Shown: positions 34,711 through 45,011 of the stretch, piece after piece
Layout of the letters: the number at the start of each line of letters is the position of its first letter
Numbering within the stretch: the stretch's first letter is position 1
DNA from: Bacillus methanolicus MGA3
GTDB lineage: Bacteria > Bacillota > Bacilli > Bacillales > Cytobacillaceae
Direction: 5' to 3'
DNA: 64,000 bases
Assembly: GCF_000724485.1 (NCBI RefSeq)
Contig: NZ_CP007739.1
Span: forward strand, 1,782,843-1,846,842
Notes under the pieces: model-generated
What the model saw: only the letters and a program-made list of their open reading frames with translations
Told to the model about the DNA's origin: nothing
The model's database searches: none
Made by a program: the position numbers and the translations under genes

Positions 34711-36561
34711 TTACCTTATCAAAGTGGTTATCTCTTCAGCAATTTCATTGATTGCAAGAATCACTTTCTTACACTCACTATTGCTATAAAGATTGTTCAT
34801 TGCAGTTATGATTTCTTTTTCATCAGTCCAGTCTAGAATTTCATGGGTTCCAGAAAATATTCTTGTGTATGATGCCTCAGGCAGCTTGGATCTCGGGTTT
34901 ATCTTTATTCCTTTTTCTTCTAACCTATTGAGGAATTCTATTCTTTTATCAGATTCAAGCGGTCCAACTTCTATAGTAAACTTTAAACGATTATCTTTCA
35001 AACGTTCAAACCACATTATCAAACAATTATTTAGCCACCAATTCCATCTAGGAATTCCGAAAGATTGCTCTAATACTCTGAATTCTGGCAAAATAAACGA
35101 TGGCAAGCGATGGTGGACGTTGTAACATCCCTCTTGAATTCCCTGTTCCTTCATAAATTGTTCAAATGATTTTGCGAGTATTTCTTTTTCACCAGTATTT
35201 TCTGTATGAATCATTTCATCATCGGAATTTTGCCCATAAACAATCTCATGAATGGCTCCGGAAATGGCTGTGCAAATTGAGTAAAAATCCTCCTTATTGT
35301 AAAGCCGGTTCATTGCCTCTACAATTTCTTTTTTATCAGCCCAATTTTCAACTTTTATTGCTGAAGTATAGATTCTGGTGTACATAGCTCCTTGCTCTTT
35401 CGATTTTTCCTTTATTTTGACACCTTTCCTTTCCAGTGTATTGAGAAGTCTTAATCTCGCTTCATAATCCAATGGTCCAACCTCGACTGTAAGCTTCAAT
35501 CTGTTGTCCCAAATCCGCTCAAACCAAATAATAAAGGCATTGTTCAACCACCATTCCTCTTTGGGAACACCTAATATTTCATCAAGCTGTCTCCATTCCG
35601 GAAAAATAAAGGAAGGTACTCTTATATGATCGCGCCAGCAATTATCAGGGATTTCATTTTGAAGAACAAACTCTAAGAAAGCTTCCCTGATTATACTGTT
35701 TCCGACCGTATATATAAAATTAATCGTTTCTTGATGGTCCAAATAAATTTTATCGATGGCGATTTTATCTTCAGGGCTGAGGGCCGCAACTTGTGTTAAC
35801 ACTTCGCTGCTAATAAACTTATCAGCCTTTTCATTGTGTACCGCATATAGAAAATCAATGGCATCTTTATGTTTTTTGTATATTTGAAGAGCTAATTCAA
35901 TATCCTCTTCATCACGGATCAGCTCGTCTTCTAGTATAGAAATATAGTAGTTGATAAATTCTTTGATCGGATGAAAAATTTGATCTCCATTCACATCCAT
36001 ATATATTTTCAAAATATCTAAAATATCATGATAGTCCAAAATAAAGTACTCTTTGTTCGTAGGAACGGAGCTGTCCAAGCTTAAAAAGATAGGAATAATC
36101 GTATATCCGCTGTATTTTTGACGGACAAAGCTTAAGTAGTTATTTAACTGGCCATCGGACTCTGAAGACTTGTATTTATTTTCGATTAAAATAACAACTT
36201 TCTGTAATTCTGAAACTGCCAAAATATCTATACGTTTATTATTGGATGTTTGAACTTCGCGATATACTTCTAAATCATGAAACGAATGTTTGTGAAGCTG
36301 AATTAAATTGTACCTGCCCAGCAAATTCTCATTCTCTGCTTTGACAAACGTTTTTGCTAATAGTTTTTTCACAAAGAACGATCCGAGATTATGATTGTCA
36401 TTTGGATTCAAAAGCCAAGAAAGAACATTTGAATGCCGAATCTCAAATTGATCGACACGCAATATTTTAAAAGGATTAAAACGGCTAAATTTACTATGTA
36501 ATTTTTCAAATTCGAGAGAATTATCCAATAAAGATAAAATTTCATAGTTGTAGTCCATCAT
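34711..36561 (-). CDS. PD-(D/E)XK-superfamily nuclease-like protein with an internal domain duplication
   Basis: A 616-residue protein. The N-terminal third is a PDDEXK-type domain: 'FEIRHSNVLSWLLNPNDNHNLG' (about 40-60), then RIDILAV (Asp) and VVILIENKYKSSESDGQL, which supplies the E-x-K pair. Two ~115-residue repeats follow, at about residues 310-430 and 495-612; both start VPSFIFPEW/LPSFILPEF, then pass through WWLNN, WFER, DNRLK and VEVGPL/IEVGPL. Such proteins occur near restriction or defence genes. Its neighbour is a broken NUDIX/helicase gene. The substrate is unknown. Confidence 0.7.
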   Translation of the reverse strand: MMDYNYEILSLLDNSLEFEKLHSKFSRFNPFKILRVDQFEIRHSNVLSWLLNPNDNHNLGSFFVKKLLAKTFVKAENENLLGRYNLIQLHKHSFHDLEVYREVQTSNNKRIDILAVSELQKVVILIENKYKSSESDGQLNNYLSFVRQKYSGYTIIPIFLSLDSSVPTNKEYFILDYHDILDILKIYMDVNGDQIFHPIKEFINYYISILEDELIRDEEDIELALQIYKKHKDAIDFLYAVHNEKADKFISSEVLTQVAALSPEDKIAIDKIYLDHQETINFIYTVGNSIIREAFLEFVLQNEIPDNCWRDHIRVPSFIFPEWRQLDEILGVPKEEWWLNNAFIIWFERIWDNRLKLTVEVGPLDYEARLRLLNTLERKGVKIKEKSKEQGAMYTRIYTSAIKVENWADKKEIVEAMNRLYNKEDFYSICTAISGAIHEIVYGQNSDDEMIHTENTGEKEILAKSFEQFMKEQGIQEGCYNVHHRLPSFILPEFRVLEQSFGIPRWNWWLNNCLIMWFERLKDNRLKFTIEVGPLESDKRIEFLNRLEEKGIKINPRSKLPEASYTRIFSGTHEILDWTDEKEIITAMNNLYSNSECKKVILAINEIAEEITTLIR

Positions 36562-36656
36562 GTCTAAACCTTCCCTTATTCAAATTCGTCTATAAATGGG
36601 GTGCATTGCATCTAATATCCAATTCACCTTGAATCAAAATGAATTTTTTGAAATTA

Positions 36657-37710
36657 TTACTTCGCCTTCCTCTCAAAATGTACATGCAGCCGGTATTCGC
36701 AAATTTGCTTCGTCCAATCATAAAGAATTTCTTCATCTTCTTTCAACACATCAAAATTTAACTGAAAAATCCCATTCTCAAAAGATACCAATCCTTTAGA
36801 ACTGCTGCTCCATTTTGCCATCGGCATCGTTGCAATCAGTTTGCTGACAGCGTCTTCATTATATTCCCATAACCTTGTGGATGCTTTATCCGAAAAATCA
36901 ATTCGTTTCCGGTATTCTTTTTCCATTAAATAATGGTGAAAAAATGGCGCCACTTCTACTGGACTGATTGGCTTATACCAATTTGAAGGACCACGCTCAA
37001 GCATACATAGTAAAACAATCATCTTATAGCTTTTTGACATCGAAGTTTTTTCGGCTTCAATCAGCCAATTTTCATATCGGCTAAAAACTTCCTTCTCCTT
37101 ATCTGAAAGCTCATTTGCCCAATGCAGGAAACCAAAGAAAGTCTTAAATTCCTGCCGGTATTGAGCTGAATCTGAAGCTCCCTTCAAGTGAAGCTCCAAA
37201 TAAGTTGGTCTTCTGCCCAACTCCTGTTTCAGCTTCATAAAGTCTTCGAACAGTTTTTCTCTTCTCGGCTGTCTTTTTCGAGCCATTTCTTCCAATAAGT
37301 TTATGACTTTAAGATCAAGATCGATTTCACAAAAATCCGGAACTTTCGGTACAATTCTTTTTGATTTTGTATCATTTGGTTCAGTATCAAATAAACTTAG
37401 CTTAATATCAGCATTTCGGTAGTTTCCTATAAGATCAATAATGACACAATGCTCTTTCCCCGGGTGCAGACGCAGTCCCCGGCCGATGTGCTGTGTAAAA
37501 ACAGTTAATGATTCCGTCGGACGCACAAATAATAAAGTATCAACAGTTGGGATATCCACACCTTCATTAAATAAATCTACTGTAAAAATGACATCAAGTT
37601 CTCCAGCTTGAAAGATTTGGTAATGACATTTCCGGAGAGCGCAGAGCACACAAAATTTCATTTTGCTCATTATGAATGACCGCACCAACGACACGAACTG
37701 TTTTTTTCAC
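36657..37710 (-). pseudogene. NUDIX hydrolase start joined to a helicase C-terminus by deletion
   Basis: From a GTG at 37710, with GGAGCAAGTTGCC upstream, the first 32 codons read as a MutT/NUDIX N-terminus (MKKTVRVVGAVIHNEQNE, CALRSPEMSLPN). At about 37612 homology switches, one frame over, to the second RecA domain of a superfamily 2 helicase: FQAGELDVIFTVDLFNEGVD and QHIGRGLRLHPG (motifs V and VI), followed by a ~230-residue helicase-associated tail. The NUDIX body and helicase motifs I-IV are missing, so neither part can work. The helicase frame alone is open over 36657-37694. Confidence 0.78.
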
Positions 37711-37960
37711 GGCAACTTGCTCCTTTTTTATTGTCATTTTCTCGTTAATTTTAACAAACCATTTGAATGGATCGCCACAAGTTTATAAAGGATAATATTC
37801 TTTTGCTTCAATCACTAGACTTACTGGAAGTCCAAGTTCTCCTTCCTACTTTGTTCTAATTTTGAAAAACATTCATTAAAGTTGTTTAAAAAATTAGATT
37901 TAATAGTTATATTTGTATAGAAACATTTTGATTTTCTAAATTTACACCTGGAGGAAACAG

Positions 37961-38233
37961 ATGAAAAAACTCACATTTTCATTAGAACAATTTGATCTGA
38001 AAAAATTTTTAGAAGAAACATCAAAACATGGGAAAAATATTTTAAATGTTCCTGTATTTGCAGTGGAAAATATTGAGGAATTTGATTTTGATGTTTGTGT
38101 TGAGGAATATGAAAATAGTAGTATTGATGTTTTTTATCAAGAATTGCTAAGTGGCAAATATCTTTTTGCTTCCTTTATTGATTGCGGTGTGAATTATCCG
38201 GATGTAGCATGTATAGACGGAAACGTATACTAA
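37961..38233 (+). CDS. Small acidic protein of unknown function
   Basis: A 90-residue acidic protein with a good CTGGAGGAAACAG site before its ATG. It has a C-terminal 'SFIDCGVNYPDVACIDGNVY' with two Cys. I recognise no family. It ends 4 bp inside the convergent gene downstream. An immunity or antitoxin-type role would be pure guesswork. Confidence 0.5.
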   Translation: MKKLTFSLEQFDLKKFLEETSKHGKNILNVPVFAVENIEEFDFDVCVEEYENSSIDVFYQELLSGKYLFASFIDCGVNYPDVACIDGNVY

Positions 38234-39261
38234 ATGATTGGCGGAACAGGTCTTGCCAATAACGGTTTTAACATCAATTCCACCTTTTGCAGAATTTTTG
38301 ACTTCTCCAGTTCGGTGAGAATTTCTGTTGATTTCAATTTTTGAATACACTGTCTGTATGTATTACCTTCTGGATAACGTTGTAAGTTGACACTCTCATG
38401 TATACAAAAATATAAAGCCAATTCATCACAACTTTCCTTTAACCATTGCAAACTTTCCTTCGCCTTGTCAATCAACTGCTGATCGAAATTATAAAGAAAA
38501 GCATACCATAAAATGAAAACAAATTCTTTCTCATTGATAGAGCTGTCTAAAAACTCCCATTCAACTTCTACAATTTGCTGTAAAGCTTCGCGAAGTTCAT
38601 CCTCCATTCCGTATATAAGGAACAGCCTCAACAACTCATTAATTATTTCAGGATTATTTAAATATAAGACATTATCTAAAATATCTGTGTAAAAATGCTT
38701 TAAATGTTCAACAATCGAATCCTTTAATTTTGTAGTGGATAAAGTCATCAACAGGTTTAAAAACAAACTGTAAACACCATCAAACTCTGCTTCATAATTT
38801 TTAAAATCACCAGCTAATACTAGACCGATGATATCCCAGAAGAGCTTTCGCACTTCCGCATCTTCATGCAATAAAGGATTCGGATTATGCCCGAGTAATT
38901 CAAGAATATAAAAAACCTTTTCATAATCTTTATCCTCAAAAAGCTTCTTGCATGAAGCCAGCAAAAAAATTGCATCAACGACCGACGTTGACAAGCACCA
39001 TTCATCAATGATGTCATATGTAACCCCGCCGCTTAGTTTTTCAATAAATTTCCTAACATCAATGTTTGTTTCCTTTTTTGGTGTTGACGTCAACTTTTCA
39101 CGGAGCATTTGATTCTCTAGTTCCAGCTCCATCACTTGATGAAGCAGCTGATCCTTTTCTGCTGTCAGTTCATATATCTCCTTTTCATAAGACAGAATCA
39201 ATTTAGAAATCTCGTTGTCTAAAATTTTCAAAATGTGTTCTTTGCCGGCCACTGATTCCAC
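38230..39261 (-). CDS. Helical protein with N-terminal coiled coil, unknown function
   Basis: A 343-residue protein. Residues about 10-65 form a coiled coil rich in Glu/Leu (SYEKEIYELTAEKDQLLHQV), and the rest is a series of helices without a recognised motif; 'EEWCLSTSVVDAIFLLASCKK'-like text around 87-107 may mark a helical-repeat domain. No family identified. It is followed by the small convergent gene at 37961 and preceded by a ~630-bp AT-rich gap. Confidence 0.6.
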   Translation of the reverse strand: MESVAGKEHILKILDNEISKLILSYEKEIYELTAEKDQLLHQVMELELENQMLREKLTSTPKKETNIDVRKFIEKLSGGVTYDIIDEWCLSTSVVDAIFLLASCKKLFEDKDYEKVFYILELLGHNPNPLLHEDAEVRKLFWDIIGLVLAGDFKNYEAEFDGVYSLFLNLLMTLSTTKLKDSIVEHLKHFYTDILDNVLYLNNPEIINELLRLFLIYGMEDELREALQQIVEVEWEFLDSSINEKEFVFILWYAFLYNFDQQLIDKAKESLQWLKESCDELALYFCIHESVNLQRYPEGNTYRQCIQKLKSTEILTELEKSKILQKVELMLKPLLARPVPPII

Positions 39262-39475
39262 CTTGCCTCCTGCTGCATTTTAATAATCAAATTACTTGCC
39301 TTCGGAACTTAGAAATTGGCAAAAGCGTTATCATCAAATGAATAATGTTTCAATCCCGTTATAGTCAGTACTAAATCAATATCCTGCTGCATCGAGTAAA
39401 ATTATATCGATAATTTTTATTTTAGAGATATCGTAATAAAAATAAATAGTTGAATTTTATTCCAAAATACACAAC

Positions 39476-39514
39476 AAAAACACCATTGGTTTTACTTATA
39501 CCAATGGTGTTTTC
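39476..39514. terminator. Bidirectional terminator in the 39262-39980 gap
   Basis: AAAACACCATTGG and CCAATGGTGTTTT form a perfect stem around ttttacttata. The remaining gap is very AT-rich; a further 7-bp stem (cacaacg/cgttgtg, 39875-39896) with TTTTC lies shortly before prkA. I see no gene in it. Confidence 0.75.
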
Positions 39515-39980
39515 TATATACAAAAACCGATTATAAACAATTGAAAAATCTTATCCCTTTATACGACATAAATAGTTAATTATTACCGAATATGTATTAA
39601 ATAAAGGATAGTTGATAAACAATAAAATTTACAATTTGATTAAAATTGGAAATGAATTGTTTTATAAAAAGATATAGTTGGCAATAATTTTTAGTAAATA
39701 AAGAAAATGATGACTAAGCATTATAGAAATTTCTACCTTGTAATAATATCAAAAATCGTCATCGATAGCAAGCACTTTTATAAGAAAATTTATTCTCTTT
39801 TTTAATATTTTGTTGATCTTACAAACTAACTGTTCTTTTTTCAAAAATCATAACCCTTACACCTAGATTCTTAGCACAACGAGAAAGTCCGTTGTGTTTT
39901 CTAGTTTTCAGTTCTATCGAATATCGGTGGATATAATCATTTTTTTGAAATTTAAAGAACTACTAAGGAGTTGGAAAAAC

Positions 39981-41807
39981 ATGTCTTTTATAAATAAAGT
40001 AAAGAAGTATCAAGAAAATAATGATGAGTTGAAATGGACTGGCACTTTTGCTGAATATTTGGAGTTAGTCAAAGAACGCCCTTACATTGCTCAAAACGCT
40101 CACTCCCGAATTTACAACATGATTATGTCAAGCGGAATATTAGAAAATAGCAGAGGTCAAAAAATATACAAATTCTTCAATGATGAAATTTATGGATTAG
40201 AACATGTTTTTGAACGCTTGGTTGAAGATTATTTCAAACCCGCCGCATTCGGTTTAGATGTAAAAAAACGCCTTCTATTATTAATGGGTCCTGTCAGCGG
40301 CGGTAAAAGCAGCATTGTGACATTATTGAAAAAAGGTTTAGAAGCTTATACACGAACAGAAGAAGGTGCTGTCTATGCGATTAAAGGTTGTCCAATGAAT
40401 CAAGAGCCTCTTTTACTTTTACCTCATCATTTACGGAAAGAATTCGAACAAGAAATGAATATTAAAATCGAAGGAGAACTAAATCCATATACCCTAGCAA
40501 TGGTAAAAGAAAAATACAACGGAAAAATCTTAGATGTAGAAGTCGAACGAATTTTCTTTTCTGAAAAAGAACGAGTAGGGATTGGCACTTTTTCACCTTC
40601 TGACCCTAAGTCACAAGATATTTCCGAGTTAATTGGCAGCATTGACTTTTCAACCGTCACAACATATGGGTCAGAATCAGACCCAAGAGCATATCGTTTT
40701 GACGGAGAATTAAACATTTCCAATCGAGGGTTAATGGAGTTTCAAGAAATATTAAAATGCGACGAAAAATTTTTATGGCATCTATTGTCCTTGACACAAG
40801 AAGGGAATTTCAAAGCCGGACGTTTCTCTCTCATTCATGCTGATGAATTAATTATTGCTCATACCAATGAAACAGAATATCGCTCGTTTGTTGAAAACAA
40901 AAAAAATGAAGCTCTCATCTCACGTATGATTGTTGTGAAAGTCCCATACAACTTATCCATAAACGAAGAACAACGCATTTATCTTAAAGCAATTAAACAT
41001 CCTAATTTAAATGTAGAGTTTTCGCCAAATGCATTAGAAGCCGTTTCTAGTTTCAGCATTTCAACACGGTTGGAACACAAAAACGAAACGATTCCCACGG
41101 ATGTTCGTCTACAAGTATACAATCATGAAGAAAATAAAAAAACAACATTTAAAGATATCCAGAGACAATATCCTAGAGATGGAATGTTTGGCATCGACCC
41201 TCGTTATATCATCAATCGCATCTCTAGCAGCATCATTTGCCAGAATGGAATTGTCGATGAATTTCATCTGTTAGAATCCATTTTAGATGGATTATACGAA
41301 TTACCTGGTTTAAAAAAGGACGAAAAAGAATTCTACGAAAAATTGGCACAAAACACCATTAAAAAATATGAAGAGAAATTAAAAGAAACGTTTACTAACC
41401 TTATCTTTTCTTACAACGAAGACTTTGCTCAATCTTTTGCAGCCAATTATTTCAAAGAACTTGTTAAATTTATTGAAAACGGTGAAGGCGACGAAAAAAT
41501 CTTAAAAGAAATTGAAGATATTATCGGCATTTCCAATGTAGAAAGAAGAGAATTTCGCGAAGAAATTTATCGTAAAACTGAAAACATGAAAAAACAAGGA
41601 AATAACGATATGGCGTATTATAAATTACTAAGCCCTATTAAATCAGGCGTTGAGAAATTAGTATTGGAACAAACCATGAAATTTCTATCTACTGATTCTA
41701 ACAAACTGTATGATATTGCTGAAAAATACAGCAAAGAAAAGAACTGTTCATTAGACATGGCAATGAACCTATTGAATCGTTTTTGTGCCATGACCGGAAT
41801 GAGTTGA
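39981..41807 (+). CDS. prkA: PrkA-family serine protein kinase/AAA+ protein
   Basis: A 608-residue protein clearly homologous to B. subtilis PrkA: 'ERPYIAQNAHSRIYNMI' near residue 35, then Walker A LLMGPVSGGKSSIVTLLKKG, GTFSPSDPKSQDISELIGSI, and DPRYIINRISSSII. B. subtilis PrkA is an AAA+ protein with kinase- or protease-like activity that promotes sporulation. AAGGAG lies 10 nt before ATG 39981; a longer frame from 39894 adds a hydrophobic stretch unlike the family. It heads an operon with yhbH and spoVR. It is slightly shorter than the B. subtilis protein (631). Confidence 0.93.
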   Translation: MSFINKVKKYQENNDELKWTGTFAEYLELVKERPYIAQNAHSRIYNMIMSSGILENSRGQKIYKFFNDEIYGLEHVFERLVEDYFKPAAFGLDVKKRLLLLMGPVSGGKSSIVTLLKKGLEAYTRTEEGAVYAIKGCPMNQEPLLLLPHHLRKEFEQEMNIKIEGELNPYTLAMVKEKYNGKILDVEVERIFFSEKERVGIGTFSPSDPKSQDISELIGSIDFSTVTTYGSESDPRAYRFDGELNISNRGLMEFQEILKCDEKFLWHLLSLTQEGNFKAGRFSLIHADELIIAHTNETEYRSFVENKKNEALISRMIVVKVPYNLSINEEQRIYLKAIKHPNLNVEFSPNALEAVSSFSISTRLEHKNETIPTDVRLQVYNHEENKKTTFKDIQRQYPRDGMFGIDPRYIINRISSSIICQNGIVDEFHLLESILDGLYELPGLKKDEKEFYEKLAQNTIKKYEEKLKETFTNLIFSYNEDFAQSFAANYFKELVKFIENGEGDEKILKEIEDIIGISNVERREFREEIYRKTENMKKQGNNDMAYYKLLSPIKSGVEKLVLEQTMKFLSTDSNKLYDIAEKYSKEKNCSLDMAMNLLNRFCAMTGMS

Positions 41808-41834
41808 CCATTTTGAAATAAAAAGGTGAGGTAA

Positions 41835-42980
41835 ATGATTAGCAAAAAAAATTGGAGTCATTATCAAAATCCCCATTTCGACCAAATAAAACACGAACGT
41901 AAAATAAAAAAAGCCATTCAAGAAAACCTCTCCGACATGATCGGAGAGGAATCAATTTTGATTTCTGGAGAAAAGAGCATTAAAAAAATTCCGATTAAAT
42001 ACATTCGGCAGCCAAAAATCCAATATGCTTTTGATTCGAAAAATCAAATCGGAATGGGCAATGGTAATGCCAAAGTGGGAGATTCATTTTCAATAAACGA
42101 AAACAATCTTGTAGGTTCAGGTTCAGGAGCAAGCGATAAATCAGGAATTGATTGGTATGAAATCGAAATGAATTTTGAAGAAATCGAAGAAAGTTTATTT
42201 GACGAATTGGAATTGCCTCTTATTGAAAAAAAAGAACTAGTAAATCAAATCTTAACTGAGTCTTTTGATTTCAAAGATGTCCGTTCTCACGGGCTGCAAA
42301 ATAACATTGATAAAAAGCGGACATTACTACGTAATTTAAAACGAAATGCCATGAAAGGAAATCCTGTATTCGGACAAATAACAAAGGAAGATATCGTATA
42401 TAAATCATGGGTGGAAAATGTAAAAGAACTAGGCAACGCTGTGATTTTTGCGCTAATGGATATTTCTGGGAGTATGGGAGTTTTTGAAAAGAGCGTAGCT
42501 CGAAATTTCTATTTTTTGGTCAAACGTTTTTTAGAAACCAAATATAAACAGGTGGAAATCATCTACATTGGCCATCACTCAGAAGCAAAAGTATTAACAG
42601 AAGATCAATTTTTTCTCAAAGGAGAAGCAGGAGGAACCATTTGTTCAAGTGCTTACCGATTAATGAATGAAATCATTCAAGAAAAGTACCCTCCTGAATC
42701 CTATAATATATTTGGATTTCATGTAAGCGATGGAGACAACTTATCCACTGATAACCCTGCCTGTAAAAGACTGATTGAAAAACTTTGCAAAGACATCGTC
42801 ATGTTTGGATATGTTGAAATAAACCCCAACCAACGCCCCTCCACGCTTAACAATGTTTATAAAGAGTTGAAGTCGTTAGATAATTTACAACAAGTTCAAA
42901 TCGTAGAAAAAAACCAAGATATATATCAAGCATTGAAACTCTTTTTTTCCAAAAACAAACAAAGGGGAAGCTCAAAATGA
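41835..42980 (+). CDS. yhbH: YhbH (DUF444) von Willebrand-A-like protein
   Basis: A 381-residue DUF444 protein. A metal-ion-dependent adhesion site is visible as ALMDISGSMGVFEKS (about residues 212-226), and the N-terminal half contains a Gly-rich region and basic segment HGLQNNIDKKRTLLRNLKRN. In bacteria it is encoded with PrkA/YeaG and SpoVR/YcgB and is thought to work with them in stress or sporulation. It starts 27 bp after prkA with AAAGGTGAGG and overlaps spoVR by 4 bp. Confidence 0.92.
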   Translation: MISKKNWSHYQNPHFDQIKHERKIKKAIQENLSDMIGEESILISGEKSIKKIPIKYIRQPKIQYAFDSKNQIGMGNGNAKVGDSFSINENNLVGSGSGASDKSGIDWYEIEMNFEEIEESLFDELELPLIEKKELVNQILTESFDFKDVRSHGLQNNIDKKRTLLRNLKRNAMKGNPVFGQITKEDIVYKSWVENVKELGNAVIFALMDISGSMGVFEKSVARNFYFLVKRFLETKYKQVEIIYIGHHSEAKVLTEDQFFLKGEAGGTICSSAYRLMNEIIQEKYPPESYNIFGFHVSDGDNLSTDNPACKRLIEKLCKDIVMFGYVEINPNQRPSTLNNVYKELKSLDNLQQVQIVEKNQDIYQALKLFFSKNKQRGSSK

Positions 42981-44215
42981 ATAATTCATTGAGTGAATTA
43001 GTAAAGTCCAAAAACCAAATTCATCAATTAGCAAATGATTTCGGTTTGGATTATTATGAGATGATTTACGAAATTGTACCAAGCGATATCATGTATGCGT
43101 TAAGCTCCTACGGAATGCCTTATCGTTTTTCACATTGGAGTTTTGGAAAAAAATTTGACAGACAACAAAAAATGAGAAAGTTAGGTTTGATGAAAATTTA
43201 CGAATTAGTCTTCAATACAAACCCATGTTATGCTTATTTGTTAGAAGACAATAGCTTATTAGAAAATAAATTGATTATCGCTCATGTCTTGGCACACTCC
43301 GATTTTTTTAAAAATAATTTTACATTCCAATCAACGGATAAACATATGATACACATCATGAAACGTCATGCAGAAATTATTCAAGAATATGAAAAAGAAT
43401 ATGGAGAAGAAATCGTAGAAAAAACATTAGATGCCGCTCTTTCTATCGAAGAACATATTCCTATATTAGAGACACTTATTAAGGATAGCCCCCATATGGA
43501 TGATTGGCAACGGAATATTTTTAAGATTGTCAAATTGGAAATACAATACTTTTTTCCTCAAATACGCACAAAAATTATCAACGAAGGGTGGGCAACCTAT
43601 TGGCATACAAGAATAATGCGAGAACTAAATATAGATGCCAAGGAAATCTTAGATTACACCAAAATGCATGCAGGAGTTGTCAAAGCGAATCCAACATCAT
43701 TAAATCCTTATCTTTTAGGATACAAGATGTTCCAACGCATTGAAGAATTATATGGAATAGAAAAGTTATTTGAGGTGAGAAGCGAATGCCACGACGTATC
43801 TTTTATTCGTCAATATTTTGATGAAGCAGTGGCAGAAAGATGTAATATGTATTTATATGACTCCGATTATCACGATGGAACCATTACAACTATGGACGCA
43901 GAGAAGATTAAAAATCAACTCCTAAAAGACCTTGTTAACGGTGGATTTCCTTATATCGAAGCATCATTTGAAGAAGATGGATTTCACTTATATCATGCAT
44001 ACGAAGGACGACCATTAGATGTTAGTCAATGTGAAAAAGTATTACATTTGTTAGAGCCTTTTATTCAACAACCTGTATTCCTTCATACGAAAAATGCGAT
44101 TTTCCAAGATATTGTCTACACATTAGAAAAAGAATCCTTTGAATTTTCCTTTAATCAAAAATTTACTGCGTCAATCACAGACGATAATCAATTTAATCAT
44201 ACCTTCTTTAATTAA
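42977..44215 (+). CDS. spoVR: SpoVR-family stage V sporulation protein
   Basis: A 412-residue SpoVR protein: 'GLDYYEMIYEIVPSDIMYALSSYGMPYRFSHWSFGKKF' near residue 22-60, 'INEGWATYWHTRIMREL' around 210, and NPYLLGYKMFQRIEE later. SpoVR is needed for cortex formation in B. subtilis. The start overlaps yhbH by 4 bp (ATGA), so translation is coupled. B. subtilis spoVR is about 468 residues and unlinked to prkA; linkage here resembles the enterobacterial yeaG-yeaH-ycgB arrangement. A terminator follows at once. Confidence 0.92.
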   Translation: MNNSLSELVKSKNQIHQLANDFGLDYYEMIYEIVPSDIMYALSSYGMPYRFSHWSFGKKFDRQQKMRKLGLMKIYELVFNTNPCYAYLLEDNSLLENKLIIAHVLAHSDFFKNNFTFQSTDKHMIHIMKRHAEIIQEYEKEYGEEIVEKTLDAALSIEEHIPILETLIKDSPHMDDWQRNIFKIVKLEIQYFFPQIRTKIINEGWATYWHTRIMRELNIDAKEILDYTKMHAGVVKANPTSLNPYLLGYKMFQRIEELYGIEKLFEVRSECHDVSFIRQYFDEAVAERCNMYLYDSDYHDGTITTMDAEKIKNQLLKDLVNGGFPYIEASFEEDGFHLYHAYEGRPLDVSQCEKVLHLLEPFIQQPVFLHTKNAIFQDIVYTLEKESFEFSFNQKFTASITDDNQFNHTFFN

Positions 44216-44248
44216 AAGTGTATTCATTCGTATACACTTTTTTCTTTT
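44214..44248 (+). terminator. Terminator of prkA-yhbH-spoVR
   Basis: AAGTGTAT-tcattcg-TATACACTT with TTTTTCTTTTTTT, beginning at the spoVR stop codon. Confidence 0.88.
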
Positions 44249-44510
44249 TTTGTAAAATAATGATTGACTTTTTCTTGTAATAAAATTCATTAAACTAACA
44301 CGTTCACATTTGAAAAACAAATATTATATTTAACCAATAAATGTTTGTGGCAATCTAATAATGTAGTCTTTGGAAATTAATTTTATTCTGCCCTAGGCAT
44401 TGTGCAAATTAAAAACCACTTGCCAACAATCCCTTAATACATTCCCATCCTAGTTGGACAAGTTTTCAACGAGAGGTATTTTAGAAGATATTAGTAGTTG
44501 CTGAAATCAA

Positions 44511-45011
44511 TTATGTCAGATACTGTTTTAACTCCTCCATGTATGGTATTGAAACACCCAACTCTCGGGCAGAATCCAGGATATGGTTGTAATTATACCG
44601 ACACTCCTCCACACTGTTAGCGGCATGGGCAGTAAAGCGCTGCATCGATTTGTTAAATTTATACAACAGCCTAAAAATTGGAATGAAGAACCATACAGGC
44701 ATCTTTAATGAACTGGTCTCGGGTATATCTTTTAACGAAACCCCGCGCCGCTCACACAACTTTAATGCTTCTTGCGTTGCATAATAAGCTTTTTTCAATA
44801 GTTGTCGATCTTTTAAGAAATCACGAATATTTTTATATTTTAAAAATGCGCACTAAATGCCTACAGACATCGCGTTGTGGGCCCAAATCCAATGCAATAT
44901 GTTATAAGGGATGTCTGGTTTGATATCGGCTTTGTCAAAGATCATACTAATTTCCTCCAACAATGGAATCTGACAATCCTCAAGTGCGCCGATATGCACA
45001 GTGCCGCCCAA
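44511..45011 (-). pseudogene. Ketopantoate reductase (PanE/ApbA-like), 5' missing and nonsense mutation
   Basis: The minus-strand frame reads [20 protein letters not shown], then [31 protein letters not shown], an in-frame TAG near 44855, and then continues CAFLKYKNIRDFL to the end ...ARELGVSIPYMEELKQYLT. The pattern matches the C-terminal half of ketopantoate reductases. The N-terminal NADP-binding half is absent and replaced by the 3' end of a TnpB gene at about 45011. The open part alone, 44511-44798, is not an independent gene. Confidence 0.75.

Noticed and set aside
44511..44798. A stand-alone 95-codon gene
   Set aside because: Homology continues upstream through an in-frame TAG, so it is the tail of a broken ketopantoate reductase gene.
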